Assembly (NCBI GenBank): GCA_964572845.1 | Contig: CAZNFX010000006.1 | Span: forward strand, 1 to 64,000 | Reading direction: 5' to 3' | From: Bin55 sp964572845 | GTDB lineage: Bacteria > Pseudomonadota > Gammaproteobacteria > Pseudomonadales > Azotimanducaceae | DNA: 64,000 nucleotides | In this document: positions 28,935-38,565 of the stretch, one piece after another | How positions within the stretch are numbered: position 1 is the stretch's first letter | Layout: each line of letters begins with the position of its first letter | Translations under genes and position numbers: made by a program | The notes under the pieces: generated by a model | What the model was told of the DNA's origin: nothing | Database searches by the model: none | The model's input: only the letters and a program-made list of their open reading frames with translations

Positions 28935-29420
28935 GCATCCGGCAACCCCTGCAGGTTAGTACACGTGCGGACGCTATTGTGTGGGAATTGTGTTCCAGTC
29001 CTCTCCTACAAGCTGTCGGCCCACAGCGGACTAATATTATGCATCCACGTTGCCACTAAAAAGGTAACTTCCCAATACACTGTAAATGGTTGCCATTAGG
29101 CGAAATCCACACCAGACTTTACCTTCCCTTCTCGGCGTGAGACTCTACGGCCACATCGATTTAAGTTGTAGAAGCTGTTCACCAACTCTTCAAACATGAA
29201 CGAGGAGGGCGTGGAACTGGGTGAAATCCTCGGGCCCGATTTAGCTGCCAATACATTCTTTCGCCGAAACCTTCGTTGGTAGCAATTCGATTAATTGGCA
29301 GCGGGCCTCGTCTTACCAAACTTTTGGTACTATCCCCTGTCGGGCGCGCGGTGTGCTCTTACTTTGTTTAATGACGAAAGATCGTCACCTAAGACAACCG
29401 GACAGGTCAGGTCTAGTACA
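28935..29420. other. Intergenic stretch with an imperfect long inverted repeat
   Basis: No gene is supported. GGGCCCG...GCTGCCAAT (29232-29252) and ATTGGCAGCGGGCC (29294-29307) are inverted copies around a loop of about 40 nt, with a 6-nt bulge. This could be an element end or a structured RNA, but nothing else supports either. Confidence 0.4.
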
Positions 29421-29665
29421 TCAATCCAATGCGTTATTCCACTGTCTGCCTGGAATGAGCGAAATTAGTTTCGATACAACCTCTTGCGCCGCCTGTCTCG
29501 GTTGCCGCGCGAGATCTGGCCTAGCAAGAGCGTTCATTTCGACGAGGAATTGCGAATTGTTCAGTTTCCCGTATAGATTCTGATTAGCGCGCTAGGGGCG
29601 TGACATTGGGTCTGTAACGCGCTGTGTCTGCGCCACTCGTCGATGTAGTCGCGGGGAATTGCGCT
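29421..29665 (-). pseudogene. AbiEii-type toxin remnant (type IV toxin-antitoxin), internally deleted
   Basis: Minus-strand frame 29561-29665 reads SAIPRDYIDEWRRH, which resembles the N-terminus of AbiEii/AbiGii nucleotidyltransferase-type toxins, then stops at TGA 29561. A different frame, 29421-29564, reads AAQEVVSKLISLIPGRQW, similar to the end of such proteins. The catalytic middle is missing. The fragment lies directly downstream of the broken AbiEi antitoxin, the normal gene order. The N-terminal match is the firmer part; the C-terminal match is tentative. Confidence 0.55.
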
Positions 29666-29709
29666 TTTACTTCAATACTTGCATTTACTAACAATCTCAA
29701 GCTCTTCAA

Positions 29710-30378
29710 TCAGATTGCATTGATTGAATCCACACCTAGCACGAGCATAGTTGAGTTTCTGGTGTGTTGTTGAACATACTTCCTGAAAGGTATTGTCAGT
29801 TGTCCTGCGCCTATATATTCCAGCAAATAGCCGAGAAGCTGAGTCCAGGGGATCGAAGCAGACTGTGAAGCTTCGACAAGACGTTCCGGATGTATGTCGT
29901 CTGAAAGTTCCGAAAGAACGCCCGCCACTCTGTTCAATCTCCCACCACGTCGAATGTAGCCAATAAGGTCGATTGCCGTTGCTTCCACATTTCAGACAAC
30001 AAACGTTCCACTAGGATTGTTGAACTCTTCGAAGGGCACTGCTGCAAGGTCTTCCCTAGCAACGAAAACCACCTTGACCCCACCGCATCGAATCGCAGGG
30101 CGAATTCGCTCAACAACAATCTGGAACTCCTGCGGACGCTGATGGGCTGCACCCTGATTCTGTGCTGCAGACAACAGTCCAACGTAGTAGCGCAGATTTC
30201 AATGTTCCAATAGCGCAGGCAGAAATTGGTCCGCTGGAAGGCAACCGATTCGCTGATACTCGGATGGCAATATGACGTAGAATCCGCGAGCAGCTCTTGC
30301 GATGATTTGCTTGGCGGCGACGCGGTTTATGGTTGACATGAGGCTGCGCCGGAGCTCTCCAAAGCGGAACGAAAAAGT
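29710..30378 (-). pseudogene. AbiEi-family antitoxin, broken by two in-frame TGA codons and a 5' truncation
   Basis: One continuous minus-strand frame carries the whole AbiEi signature: ARAARGFYVILPSEYQ, then LRYYVGLLSAAQNQGAAHQR, then RCGGVKVVFVAREDL, then EATAIDLIGYIRRGGRL and WTQLLGYLLEYIGAG. It is interrupted by TGA at 30199-30201 (after PALLEH) and TGA at 29992-29994 (after GTFVV). The 5' end is lost where an IS3-type remnant begins at about 30378. Intact members bind their promoter with a winged helix and neutralise the AbiEii toxin. This copy should be non-functional. Confidence 0.8.
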
Positions 30379-30653
30379 GATACCTTCCCCTCGCCCAGAT
30401 CTGTGATGGCATCGCTATCTCGATGGGATCGGTGGGCGACTGCTACGACAATGCGATGGCGGAAAGCTTCTTCGCCACCTTGGAAACCGAGCTGATCGAT
30501 CGGCAGCCGCGCTGTTTATTCGCGAATCGAGCCCAGGCGAAGTCGATGATCGTCGACTATCTCGAGGGGTTCTACAACACGCGGAGACTGCATTCCTCGC
30601 TAGGCTACCTGTCGCCGATGGAATTCGAACGCCGCCTTGCGGAAACGCCATGA
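30378..30653 (+). pseudogene. IS3-family transposase (OrfB) C-terminal fragment
   Basis: The frame reads a diverged LAQICDGIAISMGSVGD, followed by CYDNAMAESFFATLETELID, YLEGFYNTRRLHSSLGYLSP and MEFERRL. This is the end of an IS3-family integrase core, including the region of the last catalytic Glu. A TGA at 30378-30380 closes the frame upstream and the rest of the transposase is absent. It abuts the 5' end of the AbiEi pseudogene, so the insertion or a later deletion probably truncated both. Confidence 0.85.
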
Positions 30654-30689
30654 ATGCATCGAAAAGTAGAATTTTGAACAAAGACTGCC

Positions 30690-30733
30690 CGTGGGAGTGT
30701 GGACAACTCTGGCGAGTTCCCCACATTCCCACG
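30690..30733. repeat. Inverted repeat at the IS3-type element end
   Basis: Arms 30690-30708 and 30715-30733 (CGTGGGAGTGTGG... / ...CCACATTCCCACG) pair at 16 of 19 positions around a 6-nt loop, 37 bp after the transposase fragment. Such a hairpin is common behind IS3-family OrfB and may end transcription. No T-run follows. Confidence 0.6.
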
Positions 30734-30870
30734 AGGCTCATCAACAACTATTTTTCATGTGTCCGCTAACATGAGGCAAGCTCATATCTTGACTACATTG
30801 CAGAACGATTTGTGCTGAACGCCTGCGATTGTAGACGCGCTGAATAGCGATGCGCTGCCCAATTATGGTA

Positions 30871-30899
30871 TTTACATTAATGATTAATAATACTATATA
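30871..30899 (+). promoter_or_regulatory. Promoter of the ATPase-NTPase operon
   Basis: TTTACA (30871-30876) and TATATA (30894-30899) are 17 bp apart in a very A+T-rich stretch. The ATG follows only 15 bp after the -10. There is no ribosome binding site, so the transcript would be nearly or fully leaderless. Confidence 0.45.
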
Positions 30900-30914
30900 G
30901 TGTAAAATAGATCT

Positions 30915-32186
30915 ATGAATGGCTTTGAACGAGCACAAACAGCATTGCTCGTCCAACGGTTAAGAAAGAATCCGAGTCGTCTGATTCTGGTCAAAGGACC
31001 GCGACAGACGGGAAAGACAGCGCTAGTCCGACAAGCGCTCCTCGAGATTTCAGAGGAGAGAGACTGTCTCTACGTCTCCGACGACGAACCTAGAAGCGCA
31101 CGAGTATCTCTCGATCTGGGCTCTAGCATTGAACCAGACCATGGTTCAATGCTAGAGCCCATCGACCGCAAACTAGACACTCATTGGTTACGGCGTCAAT
31201 GGGAAACAGCCAGAAAACGTGCGGTTTCCTTCCCGCACGGATCAATACTTGTGCTCGACGAGATTCAGAAAATCACAAACTGGTCGGAAACAGTCAAGGG
31301 CTTGTGGGACCATGATCGCCACACGAAGTTGCCTCTGCATGTCGTACTGTTGGGATCGGCACCCCTGCTGATGCAACAGGGGCTTTCAGAAAGCATGGCG
31401 GGAAGGTTTGAGTCCATTGACGTAATGCATTGGTCCTATAGTGAAATGTCGTGTGCTTTTGGCTTCGATGTAGATCAGTTCGTCTATTTTGGCGGATATC
31501 CAGGAGCAGCTGATCTCATTGGCGATGAGGAACGTTGGGCCACATACGTTGACGAGTCGCTCATTGTGCCCAATATCGAACGGGACATCTTGGCCCTGCA
31601 GCGCGTGAACAAGCCCGCTCTCCTGAAGAGGTTATTCGACTATGCATCGGCGTACTCTGGGCAAATTGTTTCCTACAACAAGATGCAGGAACACCTTAAC
31701 GACAAGGGAAACACAACAACATTCGTTCGCTATCTCCATTTGCTCTCTGAAGCTGGGATGGTTACGGGACTCTCAAACTATTCGAGGTCTAGCTCGTTAG
31801 GCAGAGCTTCCCGTCCAAAGCTCATCGTCCACAACACCTCGTTGATGACAGCAAGATCGGGTTACTCGTTTGAAGAGGCTAAGGCCGACCGGAGCTACTG
31901 GGGCAGACTTGTCGAAACGGCGGTAGGTGCACATTTGCTCAACACAAAAGGCCAAAATCATCGAGTCTTTTATTGGCGGAACGACAAAGGTGATGAGGTC
32001 GATTTCGTATTGGAACGAGCGGGGAAGACTCGAGCGATCGAAGTCAAAAGCGGAAGTGGTGGGCTTAGAGCCAGGGGACTTGAGGAATTCCAATCTCGCT
32101 ATGGAGAATTGGAACCAATTGTTGTGGGAGAACGAGGTATATCCCTTGATGAATTCCTCTCTAGACCTGCGTCGGAGTGGCTCTAA
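30915..32186 (+). CDS. ATPase with C-terminal DUF4143-type nuclease-like domain, 423 aa
   Basis: An N-terminal AAA/STAND-like ATPase carries Walker A GPRQTGKT (28-35) and Walker B ILVLDEIQ (D115, E116). A helical middle follows with a winged-helix-like segment (about 235-290). The C-terminus (about 330-423) has GDEVDFVL and AIEVKSG, giving D363, E376 and K378 in PD-(D/E)XK-like spacing. This is the usual build of the DUF4143 ATPase family, common in prokaryotes and of unclear role. The start is at ATG 30915 with no binding site. A perfect 19-bp inverted repeat (31118-31160) lies inside the gene and encodes residues about 68-82. The NTPase gene follows within 6 bp, so the two likely act together. 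Confidence 0.82.
   Translation: MNGFERAQTALLVQRLRKNPSRLILVKGPRQTGKTALVRQALLEISEERDCLYVSDDEPRSARVSLDLGSSIEPDHGSMLEPIDRKLDTHWLRRQWETARKRAVSFPHGSILVLDEIQKITNWSETVKGLWDHDRHTKLPLHVVLLGSAPLLMQQGLSESMAGRFESIDVMHWSYSEMSCAFGFDVDQFVYFGGYPGAADLIGDEERWATYVDESLIVPNIERDILALQRVNKPALLKRLFDYASAYSGQIVSYNKMQEHLNDKGNTTTFVRYLHLLSEAGMVTGLSNYSRSSSLGRASRPKLIVHNTSLMTARSGYSFEEAKADRSYWGRLVETAVGAHLLNTKGQNHRVFYWRNDKGDEVDFVLERAGKTRAIEVKSGSGGLRARGLEEFQSRYGELEPIVVGERGISLDEFLSRPASEWL
31118..31160. repeat. Perfect 19-bp inverted repeat inside the ATPase gene
   Basis: Arms 31118-31136 and 31142-31160 (GGGCTCTAGCATTGAACCA and its exact reverse complement) flank a 5-nt loop, GACCA. It is in frame and encodes SSIEPDHGSMLEPI between the first beta-strands and the Walker B of the ATPase. 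It could be a palindromic insert tolerated by the protein or a strong mRNA hairpin. Confidence 0.9.
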
Positions 32187-32191
32187 ACACG

Positions 32192-35100
32192 ATGAGCTAT
32201 TTTGCCGAAAGGACGGTTAGCACATTCGACGGGACTGGCACGCGTCAGTCGCAGGAGCACCAATACAGGAAACTCGAAGACTTCCGAGAGTGTGATACAT
32301 ATGTTCTGCTTGGACCAGCAGGCTCAGGCAAGACTACCGAGTTCCTTCGAGAGGCAAGGAAGACTACGGTCGGGCATTACGTCTCAGCTCGAAATTTTCT
32401 AACTCAAGAAGATTGGGTCAATTGGGAAGGCAAGACTCTGTTCATTGACGGGCTTGACGAAGTTCGCTCCGGCGGGAACGACAGTCGCATACCCTTCGAT
32501 GAAATTCGAAGGAAATTAAGCAAGTTGGGCAAGCCGTCGTTTCGATTGTCCTGTCGTGAGGCGGATTGGTTGGGGATTAACGACACGAAACATCTCCAAG
32601 ACGCGACACGAAACGGTCAGGTCCCCATTCTGCGTCTAGATCCTCTTTCGTTGAAGGAGGTCACAGCGGTCTTGCACCACAACTTTCCAGAGGTTGACCC
32701 GGAAGACTTCCTAGACCAAGCTGAAAGACACGGAATCAAGGAGCTTCTCTCGAATCCTCAAAGCCTTCACATGCTTGTCAAGATCGTTAACAAGGGATCG
32801 GACTGGCCAAAGAGCAGGATGGATACATTCAGCATGGCTTGCAGGGCTCTAGTCGAGGAACATAACCAAGAACACTTGATTGCGAATCAAGATGTCTCGG
32901 TATCTAACAGCATCAACATCGCTGGACGCCTCTGCGCGATTCTCTTGCTTACGGGCAGTTCCGGGTTTACGCGCCGATCTGACAGGACAGACGAACTGAT
33001 CTCAATACAAGAAGTAGCGGGTGAGGACGATTCACTGCACCCAATGACGGTGCTGGCAAGCAAGTTATTCCAGAAGGCAAGAGACGATTCGTTCGAGCCA
33101 ATGCACCGTCAAATCGCAGAATTTCTTGGTAGCAAGTACTTGACGTCCCAGATCAACCAAGGTCTGCCCCTCAGTCGAATTCTCTCGCTCATGGAATACG
33201 AAAATGGCTCTATAGTGTCAGATATGCGGGGATTAGGCGCGTGGTTGGCGGCCCATTGCTCAACGGCGCGTTCTGAGTTCATAGCCCGAGATCCGATTGC
33301 CACGGTCCTTTACGGAGATGTAGAGGGCTTTTCAATTATGGAAAAGTGCCGAGTTCTGACAAACACCCGAGAAAAGTTGAGCGAGAATCCCCAGACCCTT
33401 CGCACGTTGGTGAACAACAGTCGTACTGGCGACCTTGCAACGAAAGAAACTGCGCCTTTATTTCAAGACGTGCTTTCTACTCGCTCTCCTAGTGAGGATC
33501 TGCAGCTATATGCAAGATTTCTCATTTCTGTATTGAGTCACGGAAGCGTACATCCGGAATTGCATTCAACTTTGTGGATTGTCGTGAGAAATTCTGGTTG
33601 GCGATCCGCTGTTAGAGTAGCGGCGCTCGATTTGCTGCTATCCACTTGCCTAGCAAATCCAACCACGACTTATGAATCTGACGAGTTGCTCCTGGAAATC
33701 CATGCCGGGGAAGTTGAAGACTCAGACGATGAACTCAAAGGGGTGTTACTACGCCACTTCTTTATACGTAATCGCTCCCTAACTGAGATCTTGAAATTTC
33801 TTGAACGACCAAAGAGTCCAAGTCTCTTTGGAACATACCAGAATTTTTGGCTGCATCTCGAGCTTGACGAAGTCTCGAACGACGAATTGATCCCATCACT
33901 TGACATAATTCGAGCCAAACTGGACGCCGATCTTTCCAATGACTTACGGCTCGCCATACCTGCATCGTTACTTGCCAAGGTATTTCTCAGGTTTCTCTCC
34001 TGCCTTGTAGATCGGTCTTCATGGGCACCCATAGAAAGACTCATTGGATGGCTGAATTTTGCACGCAAAGTTCAATCACCTGGCTCGCAACACACCGAAC
34101 AACTCAAGAACTCGTTGCGAGTGCAGGGCGAGCTACTAAAAGCGATTGTTGCCAAACAAACCGAAAAAGCATTGGAATCCAGTGACTTCGTCCAATCCAT
34201 GCATCAAGTGGACATCCTGCTCCTAAACATCAACTATCAGGCTGCGATAGGATCCGAGTGGTTCCTGGCCCGGGCTCGTTCCATTGCTGATGAACGAGTA
34301 GCGGAATGGTACATCCAGAGAGTAGCTGGGCTCCTGCATTCAAGCGAGGCTAACGGAGCTCGCTTGTCAGATGTCAAGAGCAGTCTAACAGGAGCTCCTA
34401 GGCTTCTCGATTCACTCACAACAAGAATGTTTGAGTTGGAAGAAACGGAATTCCAAGGAGCAAGGCTTGCTAGGGAGTATTCGGAACGCAAGAAAGAAAG
34501 ACAGAACAATTGGCGCAGGGCAATCGAAGCTGAATCGCTTAGCGACAGTAGCCTTCCTGTGGGACTGCTGAATCAGTTGGCCCAGGTGTACTTCGGTGAA
34601 GCCATCGACATTGAAGGCAACTCCCCGATAGAGCGAATGCAAGATCTGTTGGGGAACGATTCTCGAGACCTCATCGACAGGATTCTCTATGGATTGCGTG
34701 CCGCAATACATCGTGCTGATGTTCCCAATTCAAGCGAAATACTAAATCTGAGAAGCGAGCAGCGAATTCATGCACTCAGCCTTCCAATTCTGGCGGCGCT
34801 GCAGGAGGGTGCTGGAATAAGCGAATCAGGTGAGCTCCAATTGAGTGATAGCCAGATGCGCACTGCTCTCTCAATCTACTACTCGATGCGTCTTCCCCAA
34901 AACGCAGTGCGTCCGCCCCCGTGGCTAACCTACGTGCTTGAGTCTGATCCGGAGTTGTGTGCCGATGTTCTCGTGGATGCAGTTGGTGTCAGACTGAAAG
35001 CGGGAGACGAGTGTCGAGAGACTTGCTATCAACTGGCGTTTTCTCCAGAGTATTCGGAAGTTGCAAGCTTTGCGGTGTTGCCTCTGCTTAGGACTTTTCC

Positions 35101-35734
35101 AGTGCGATGTGCAAACAAGCTATTGATTGCACTGACATGGTTGCTTCGAGCTGCTTCCAATCACGTCGCGGCTGACGCTCTACAGACCGTCGTTCAAACT
35201 CGGCTCTCAAGAAAGGGGATGAATATGGGTCAAAGGATTTGCTGGTTGGGAGCGCAGCTTCTGCTCAACCAAGAGTTGTACCGCGATTCCTTTCAATCCT
35301 ACATAGAGTCCGGAGAGCAAAGAGTTCAACACCTAGTTCAGTTCCTGAGTGAACAGGATTCCTCCACGAAGTGGATTGATGCGATGGAATCCCCAACTGC
35401 AACCATGTTGGCAGGTGTGATAGGAAGAAGCTATAGTCCCATTCACTTTGATCTTAACACCGATATTTACTCGTCAGATTCGGCCCGAGCGTCGAAATGC
35501 GTGACAACATTGATAGACAAGCTCACTTTTGATCCTTCCGACGAAGCCACGCAACTCTTAGAGGGCCTGATTGACAATCAAGAACTATCTCCGTGGCACA
35601 GTCGTCTCAAGATTGCCGCTGATACACAAGGAACGGTCCGCCAGATACGCAGATTTAGACCTTTAGATGTACGATCGGTAGTAGCCGTACTCGATGATGC
35701 ACCACAGGCAAGCGTACCGCACCTCTCACGGTAG
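32192..35734 (+). CDS. Large NACHT/STAND-like NTPase with helical repeats, 1,180 aa
   Basis: Walker A GPAGSGKT (41-48) and a NACHT-style Walker B, LFIDGLDEV (D86, D89, E90), sit near the N-terminus. A sensor-like FRLSCREADW and a winged-helix-type segment follow. The remaining 850 or so residues are Leu-rich helices resembling a repeat scaffold. There is no signal peptide or membrane helix, and no N-terminal effector domain is visible ahead of the NTPase. ATG 32192 follows the upstream stop by 5 nt; GTG 32177 is an overlapping alternative. Bacterial NACHT/STAND proteins often sense phage components. Here the DUF4143 ATPase next door would be the obvious partner, but that role is inferred from context and not proven. 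Confidence 0.75.
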   Translation: MSYFAERTVSTFDGTGTRQSQEHQYRKLEDFRECDTYVLLGPAGSGKTTEFLREARKTTVGHYVSARNFLTQEDWVNWEGKTLFIDGLDEVRSGGNDSRIPFDEIRRKLSKLGKPSFRLSCREADWLGINDTKHLQDATRNGQVPILRLDPLSLKEVTAVLHHNFPEVDPEDFLDQAERHGIKELLSNPQSLHMLVKIVNKGSDWPKSRMDTFSMACRALVEEHNQEHLIANQDVSVSNSINIAGRLCAILLLTGSSGFTRRSDRTDELISIQEVAGEDDSLHPMTVLASKLFQKARDDSFEPMHRQIAEFLGSKYLTSQINQGLPLSRILSLMEYENGSIVSDMRGLGAWLAAHCSTARSEFIARDPIATVLYGDVEGFSIMEKCRVLTNTREKLSENPQTLRTLVNNSRTGDLATKETAPLFQDVLSTRSPSEDLQLYARFLISVLSHGSVHPELHSTLWIVVRNSGWRSAVRVAALDLLLSTCLANPTTTYESDELLLEIHAGEVEDSDDELKGVLLRHFFIRNRSLTEILKFLERPKSPSLFGTYQNFWLHLELDEVSNDELIPSLDIIRAKLDADLSNDLRLAIPASLLAKVFLRFLSCLVDRSSWAPIERLIGWLNFARKVQSPGSQHTEQLKNSLRVQGELLKAIVAKQTEKALESSDFVQSMHQVDILLLNINYQAAIGSEWFLARARSIADERVAEWYIQRVAGLLHSSEANGARLSDVKSSLTGAPRLLDSLTTRMFELEETEFQGARLAREYSERKKERQNNWRRAIEAESLSDSSLPVGLLNQLAQVYFGEAIDIEGNSPIERMQDLLGNDSRDLIDRILYGLRAAIHRADVPNSSEILNLRSEQRIHALSLPILAALQEGAGISESGELQLSDSQMRTALSIYYSMRLPQNAVRPPPWLTYVLESDPELCADVLVDAVGVRLKAGDECRETCYQLAFSPEYSEVASFAVLPLLRTFPVRCANKLLIALTWLLRAASNHVAADALQTVVQTRLSRKGMNMGQRICWLGAQLLLNQELYRDSFQSYIESGEQRVQHLVQFLSEQDSSTKWIDAMESPTATMLAGVIGRSYSPIHFDLNTDIYSSDSARASKCVTTLIDKLTFDPSDEATQLLEGLIDNQELSPWHSRLKIAADTQGTVRQIRRFRPLDVRSVVAVLDDAPQASVPHLSR

Positions 35735-35852
35735 CTAGGCTCCCTTTATGGTTGGCGTGCCTATGTCCTGTTAAATTGCGGAATGTTGCCGACATGAGTA
35801 GACGACTGAAGCAACTTTCGCTCCGCTAAGCACATTGATCCAACAATTGGGA

Positions 35853-36101
35853 TCAGGTTGAGGAAACTGAGTTCTTTATGTATTCCAAACCCTTTGGAGT
35901 CACCCTGTAGGATGAGGTCCCTTCGAACCGGTGCACGAAGATGAGCTTGTCCTTCACCAGTTGGTCCAATACAGGTTCCCAGTTCGTGTTCCATTTCTGC
36001 CGGAAGTGCTTCAAGTTGAAAGTGCTCATGCTTCCAGGTTCGGGGTTGGCTTCATATAGGCTAAGCAGGAGAGAGTCGTAGAGTTCCTTGTCGACAGTCA
36101 T
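35853..36101 (-). CDS. Small winged-helix-like protein, 82 aa
   Basis: This is a short soluble protein with the pattern of a winged helix: two helices (LYDSLLLSLYEA, NLKHFRQKW), a longer one (WEPVLDQLVKDKLIFV) and a beta-wing (SSYRVTPKGLEYIKN). It starts at ATG 36101 with no strong binding site. It faces the end of the NTPase gene and is divergent from the TonB receptor. It could be a transcriptional regulator of either neighbour; the family is not recognised. Confidence 0.55.
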   Translation of the reverse strand: MTVDKELYDSLLLSLYEANPEPGSMSTFNLKHFRQKWNTNWEPVLDQLVKDKLIFVHRFEGTSSYRVTPKGLEYIKNSVSST

Positions 36102-36390
36102 GACGCGCCACGGTTATGATCACACCCCTATTGTAGGTGTCCCTCCCTTGTTCACAAATTGAAAAACATGAGTGGCTACTCCAGAACTTGCTCAACTCAT
36201 AGTGATCAATCGGAGCACACAAAGTCAGCCTGACGGTGTAGACTCGCAGCGATCCAATTTGCCGCCCCCAACGATCGGTTTCTAAGGGTACTCCTGCTAT
36301 TCTCAACGACCGCACGGCACGGGCACTTGCTTAAATTTGGGAATGTCAACACTGGGATCGTTGACTGCGACATAGGAAACTAGGAACGAG

Positions 36391-38565
36391 ATGATTTCAA
36401 GAATTGGGTTTGTGGCTTTCGTGGCTGCTGCAATGATGATTGTTACCGATGCACAGTACGCCATTGGTGACGAGGAATTCGAAGAGCTGGTTGTAACTGC
36501 CCGAAAGCGCGTGGAACAACTGTCAGAGGTTCCCGTTTCTCTGACAGTTTTCGGCAGCGAGAGCATATTGGAGAAAGGAATAACCGAACTCAATCAGCTT
36601 GAAAAGTTCGCACCCAACGTCGTGCAAACGAACTTCGGGCAAGGTAGCACAGGCCATGCATCGGTGTTCATTCGTGGAATTGGACTGCAAGATCACATCA
36701 TCACTACCGATCCGGCCGTTGGAATCTACTTGGATGGCATCTACTTGGGTAGAAATATGGGCGCAAACATGGACCTAGTCAATCTTGAGCGCGTAGAGGT
36801 TGTTCGAGGTCCACAGGGAACGTTGTCCGGCCGCAATACCCTTGGCGGTGCCCTGAATATCGTGACTAAGCAGCCCACTGGCGAAAATCGTGTTGATCTG
36901 CAAGCGAGAGCTGGATCTATCGGGCGGTTGAACGGACACATCTACGCGGAGACTGGGCTCACCAGGAATGTCAGCATTTCGTTCAGCGGAGGCTACAAAT
37001 CAAGGGACGGGATTGGTAGAGCGTTGAACATACGACACCCCGAAGCAGAAATCGGACAGATCAATCAACTGTTTGGCCGAGCAGTCGCAGTGTTCAAACC
37101 CATAGATGGACTAGAGATTGTCGGTTCTGTAGACACTGCAAAAGCACGGCAGGGCGTCAGCCCACACATGGTGTTCGTGTTCAATCCCGCCAACTCTTTC
37201 GGACTGAAACAGTCCGATCAACCTTTGAATCCGGACGACACCTACTCACTCAACAACGATCTCATGTCCACAGAGGACGAAACAGTTAGTCACTCCGTAG
37301 TGGCGAATTGGCGGTCTTCCCAACTCCTATCGTTCAAGTTCATACTTGCCAGACGATCCATGTGGTTTGAAGGTGGGCTGGACAATGAGAAAGTCGCGCC
37401 AACGTTGATTGAGTTTCCGGAACGTGGAGAGGCAGTACAAGACACCTTGGAGTTGCAGATTAGTGCTGCAACCGGGCTGATTGACTGGGTAGCGGGCGTT
37501 TTTGCGTTCAGGGAAGACGGTTTCAATGACAGCCCATTCGTATTTCGATCTAGCGGCCTGACCGACGGCAGGCCGGCGGAGATCCCACTGAGCGAGTTTG
37601 ACGGCAGGCTCTATCTGGAGCAGGAAACGACGAGTCTTGGCGTTTACGGCCACGTTGAAAGGAGCCTCACGGAGAAATGGACGCTTGGAGTCGGTGCTCG
37701 AACAACATCCGATGACAAGGTCGCCATTGGCTCCTTGCACTATTTTTCACCTCCAGAAGCGAGACGCAGCGATTCCTGGAGCGACATCACAGGAGATGTG
37801 TCGCTGCAGTACGAAATTGATGGTAACTGGAACGCCTATGCTAGCTATGCACGAGGCTTTCAGGCAGGAGGCTATCCTCCTCGACCGTTTGGTGGTCCGG
37901 ATACGTTTGTAGCCTTTGATCCAACCTATGCCGATTCCTTTGAGGTTGGACTGAAGAGCTTAGCCAGAGAATCATTCTCGCTGAACATGTCGTTCTTTCA
38001 TGTCAAGTACACCGACTTGGCCGTGCAGACAAACAATCTGGTGGCAGATGGATTCCTCACATTGGTACAGAATGCAGCGGAGTCCACAGCTACAGGGCTT
38101 GAAGTGGAAGGTAGGCTGATTTCCACTCGTGGATTTGAGGTCGAATTCGCGCTTGGTGTGGTCGACGCGGAGATTACTGATGTGAACGATCGTGTGGTTG
38201 GGATACGACCGGGCGACAAACCTGCGCTCACCCCAGAGCTGACGCTGTCCCTAGTGCCAAGCTTCCGATGGCAACTGTCCCAATACACCATGGTGGCACG
38301 GGCTCAAGTGTACCGTCGAAGCGAAATGTTTGGTCAGGCGATCAATCACGAATTAAACGTTATGCCAGCGGTTGAGCTTGTCAGTGCAAGCTTGAGTCTT
38401 CGTGATCCAAGTGGAGACTGGGAAATTCAACTGTACGGACACAACTTGACTGATGAGATCTACCCTCTCGCTAGGCTCGATCTCGACCCTACAGTGCTCA
38501 GCATCATGAGCAATGACAGAAGAGAGTTTGGAGTGAGGTTTTTCAAGTCCTTTGACTGGCCGTAG
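36391..38565 (+). CDS. TonB-dependent outer-membrane receptor, 724 aa
   Basis: A signal peptide (about 1-26) is followed by a TonB-box-like EELVVTARKR (31-40). The plug domain (about 40-155) has PVSLTVFG, VFIRGIG, VGIYLDGIYLGR, LERVEVVRGPQGTLSGRNT and LGGALNIVTK. A 22-strand-type barrel follows to the C-terminus, with the usual YASYARGFQAGGY, YADSFEVGLK and YGHNLTDEIY motifs. The length is typical. It imports a ligand across the outer membrane using TonB energy. The substrate (siderophore, cofactor or other) cannot be told from the sequence, and no linked uptake genes are present. ATG 36391 is preceded by AGGAACGAG. The last residues are FDWP rather than a terminal aromatic. Confidence 0.92.
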   Translation: MISRIGFVAFVAAAMMIVTDAQYAIGDEEFEELVVTARKRVEQLSEVPVSLTVFGSESILEKGITELNQLEKFAPNVVQTNFGQGSTGHASVFIRGIGLQDHIITTDPAVGIYLDGIYLGRNMGANMDLVNLERVEVVRGPQGTLSGRNTLGGALNIVTKQPTGENRVDLQARAGSIGRLNGHIYAETGLTRNVSISFSGGYKSRDGIGRALNIRHPEAEIGQINQLFGRAVAVFKPIDGLEIVGSVDTAKARQGVSPHMVFVFNPANSFGLKQSDQPLNPDDTYSLNNDLMSTEDETVSHSVVANWRSSQLLSFKFILARRSMWFEGGLDNEKVAPTLIEFPERGEAVQDTLELQISAATGLIDWVAGVFAFREDGFNDSPFVFRSSGLTDGRPAEIPLSEFDGRLYLEQETTSLGVYGHVERSLTEKWTLGVGARTTSDDKVAIGSLHYFSPPEARRSDSWSDITGDVSLQYEIDGNWNAYASYARGFQAGGYPPRPFGGPDTFVAFDPTYADSFEVGLKSLARESFSLNMSFFHVKYTDLAVQTNNLVADGFLTLVQNAAESTATGLEVEGRLISTRGFEVEFALGVVDAEITDVNDRVVGIRPGDKPALTPELTLSLVPSFRWQLSQYTMVARAQVYRRSEMFGQAINHELNVMPAVELVSASLSLRDPSGDWEIQLYGHNLTDEIYPLARLDLDPTVLSIMSNDRREFGVRFFKSFDWP

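Noticed and set aside
29232..29307. Structured RNA or element end at the imperfect inverted repeat
   Set aside because: It has a large loop and a bulge, with no promoter, T-run or second copy. Too weak to call as a specific feature class.
29992..30201. TGA read as Trp (recoding) in the AbiEi frame
   Set aside because: Other genes in the window, such as adhesin 1 and the amidohydrolase, end in TGA with plausible termini. The locus is also truncated, so decay is simpler.
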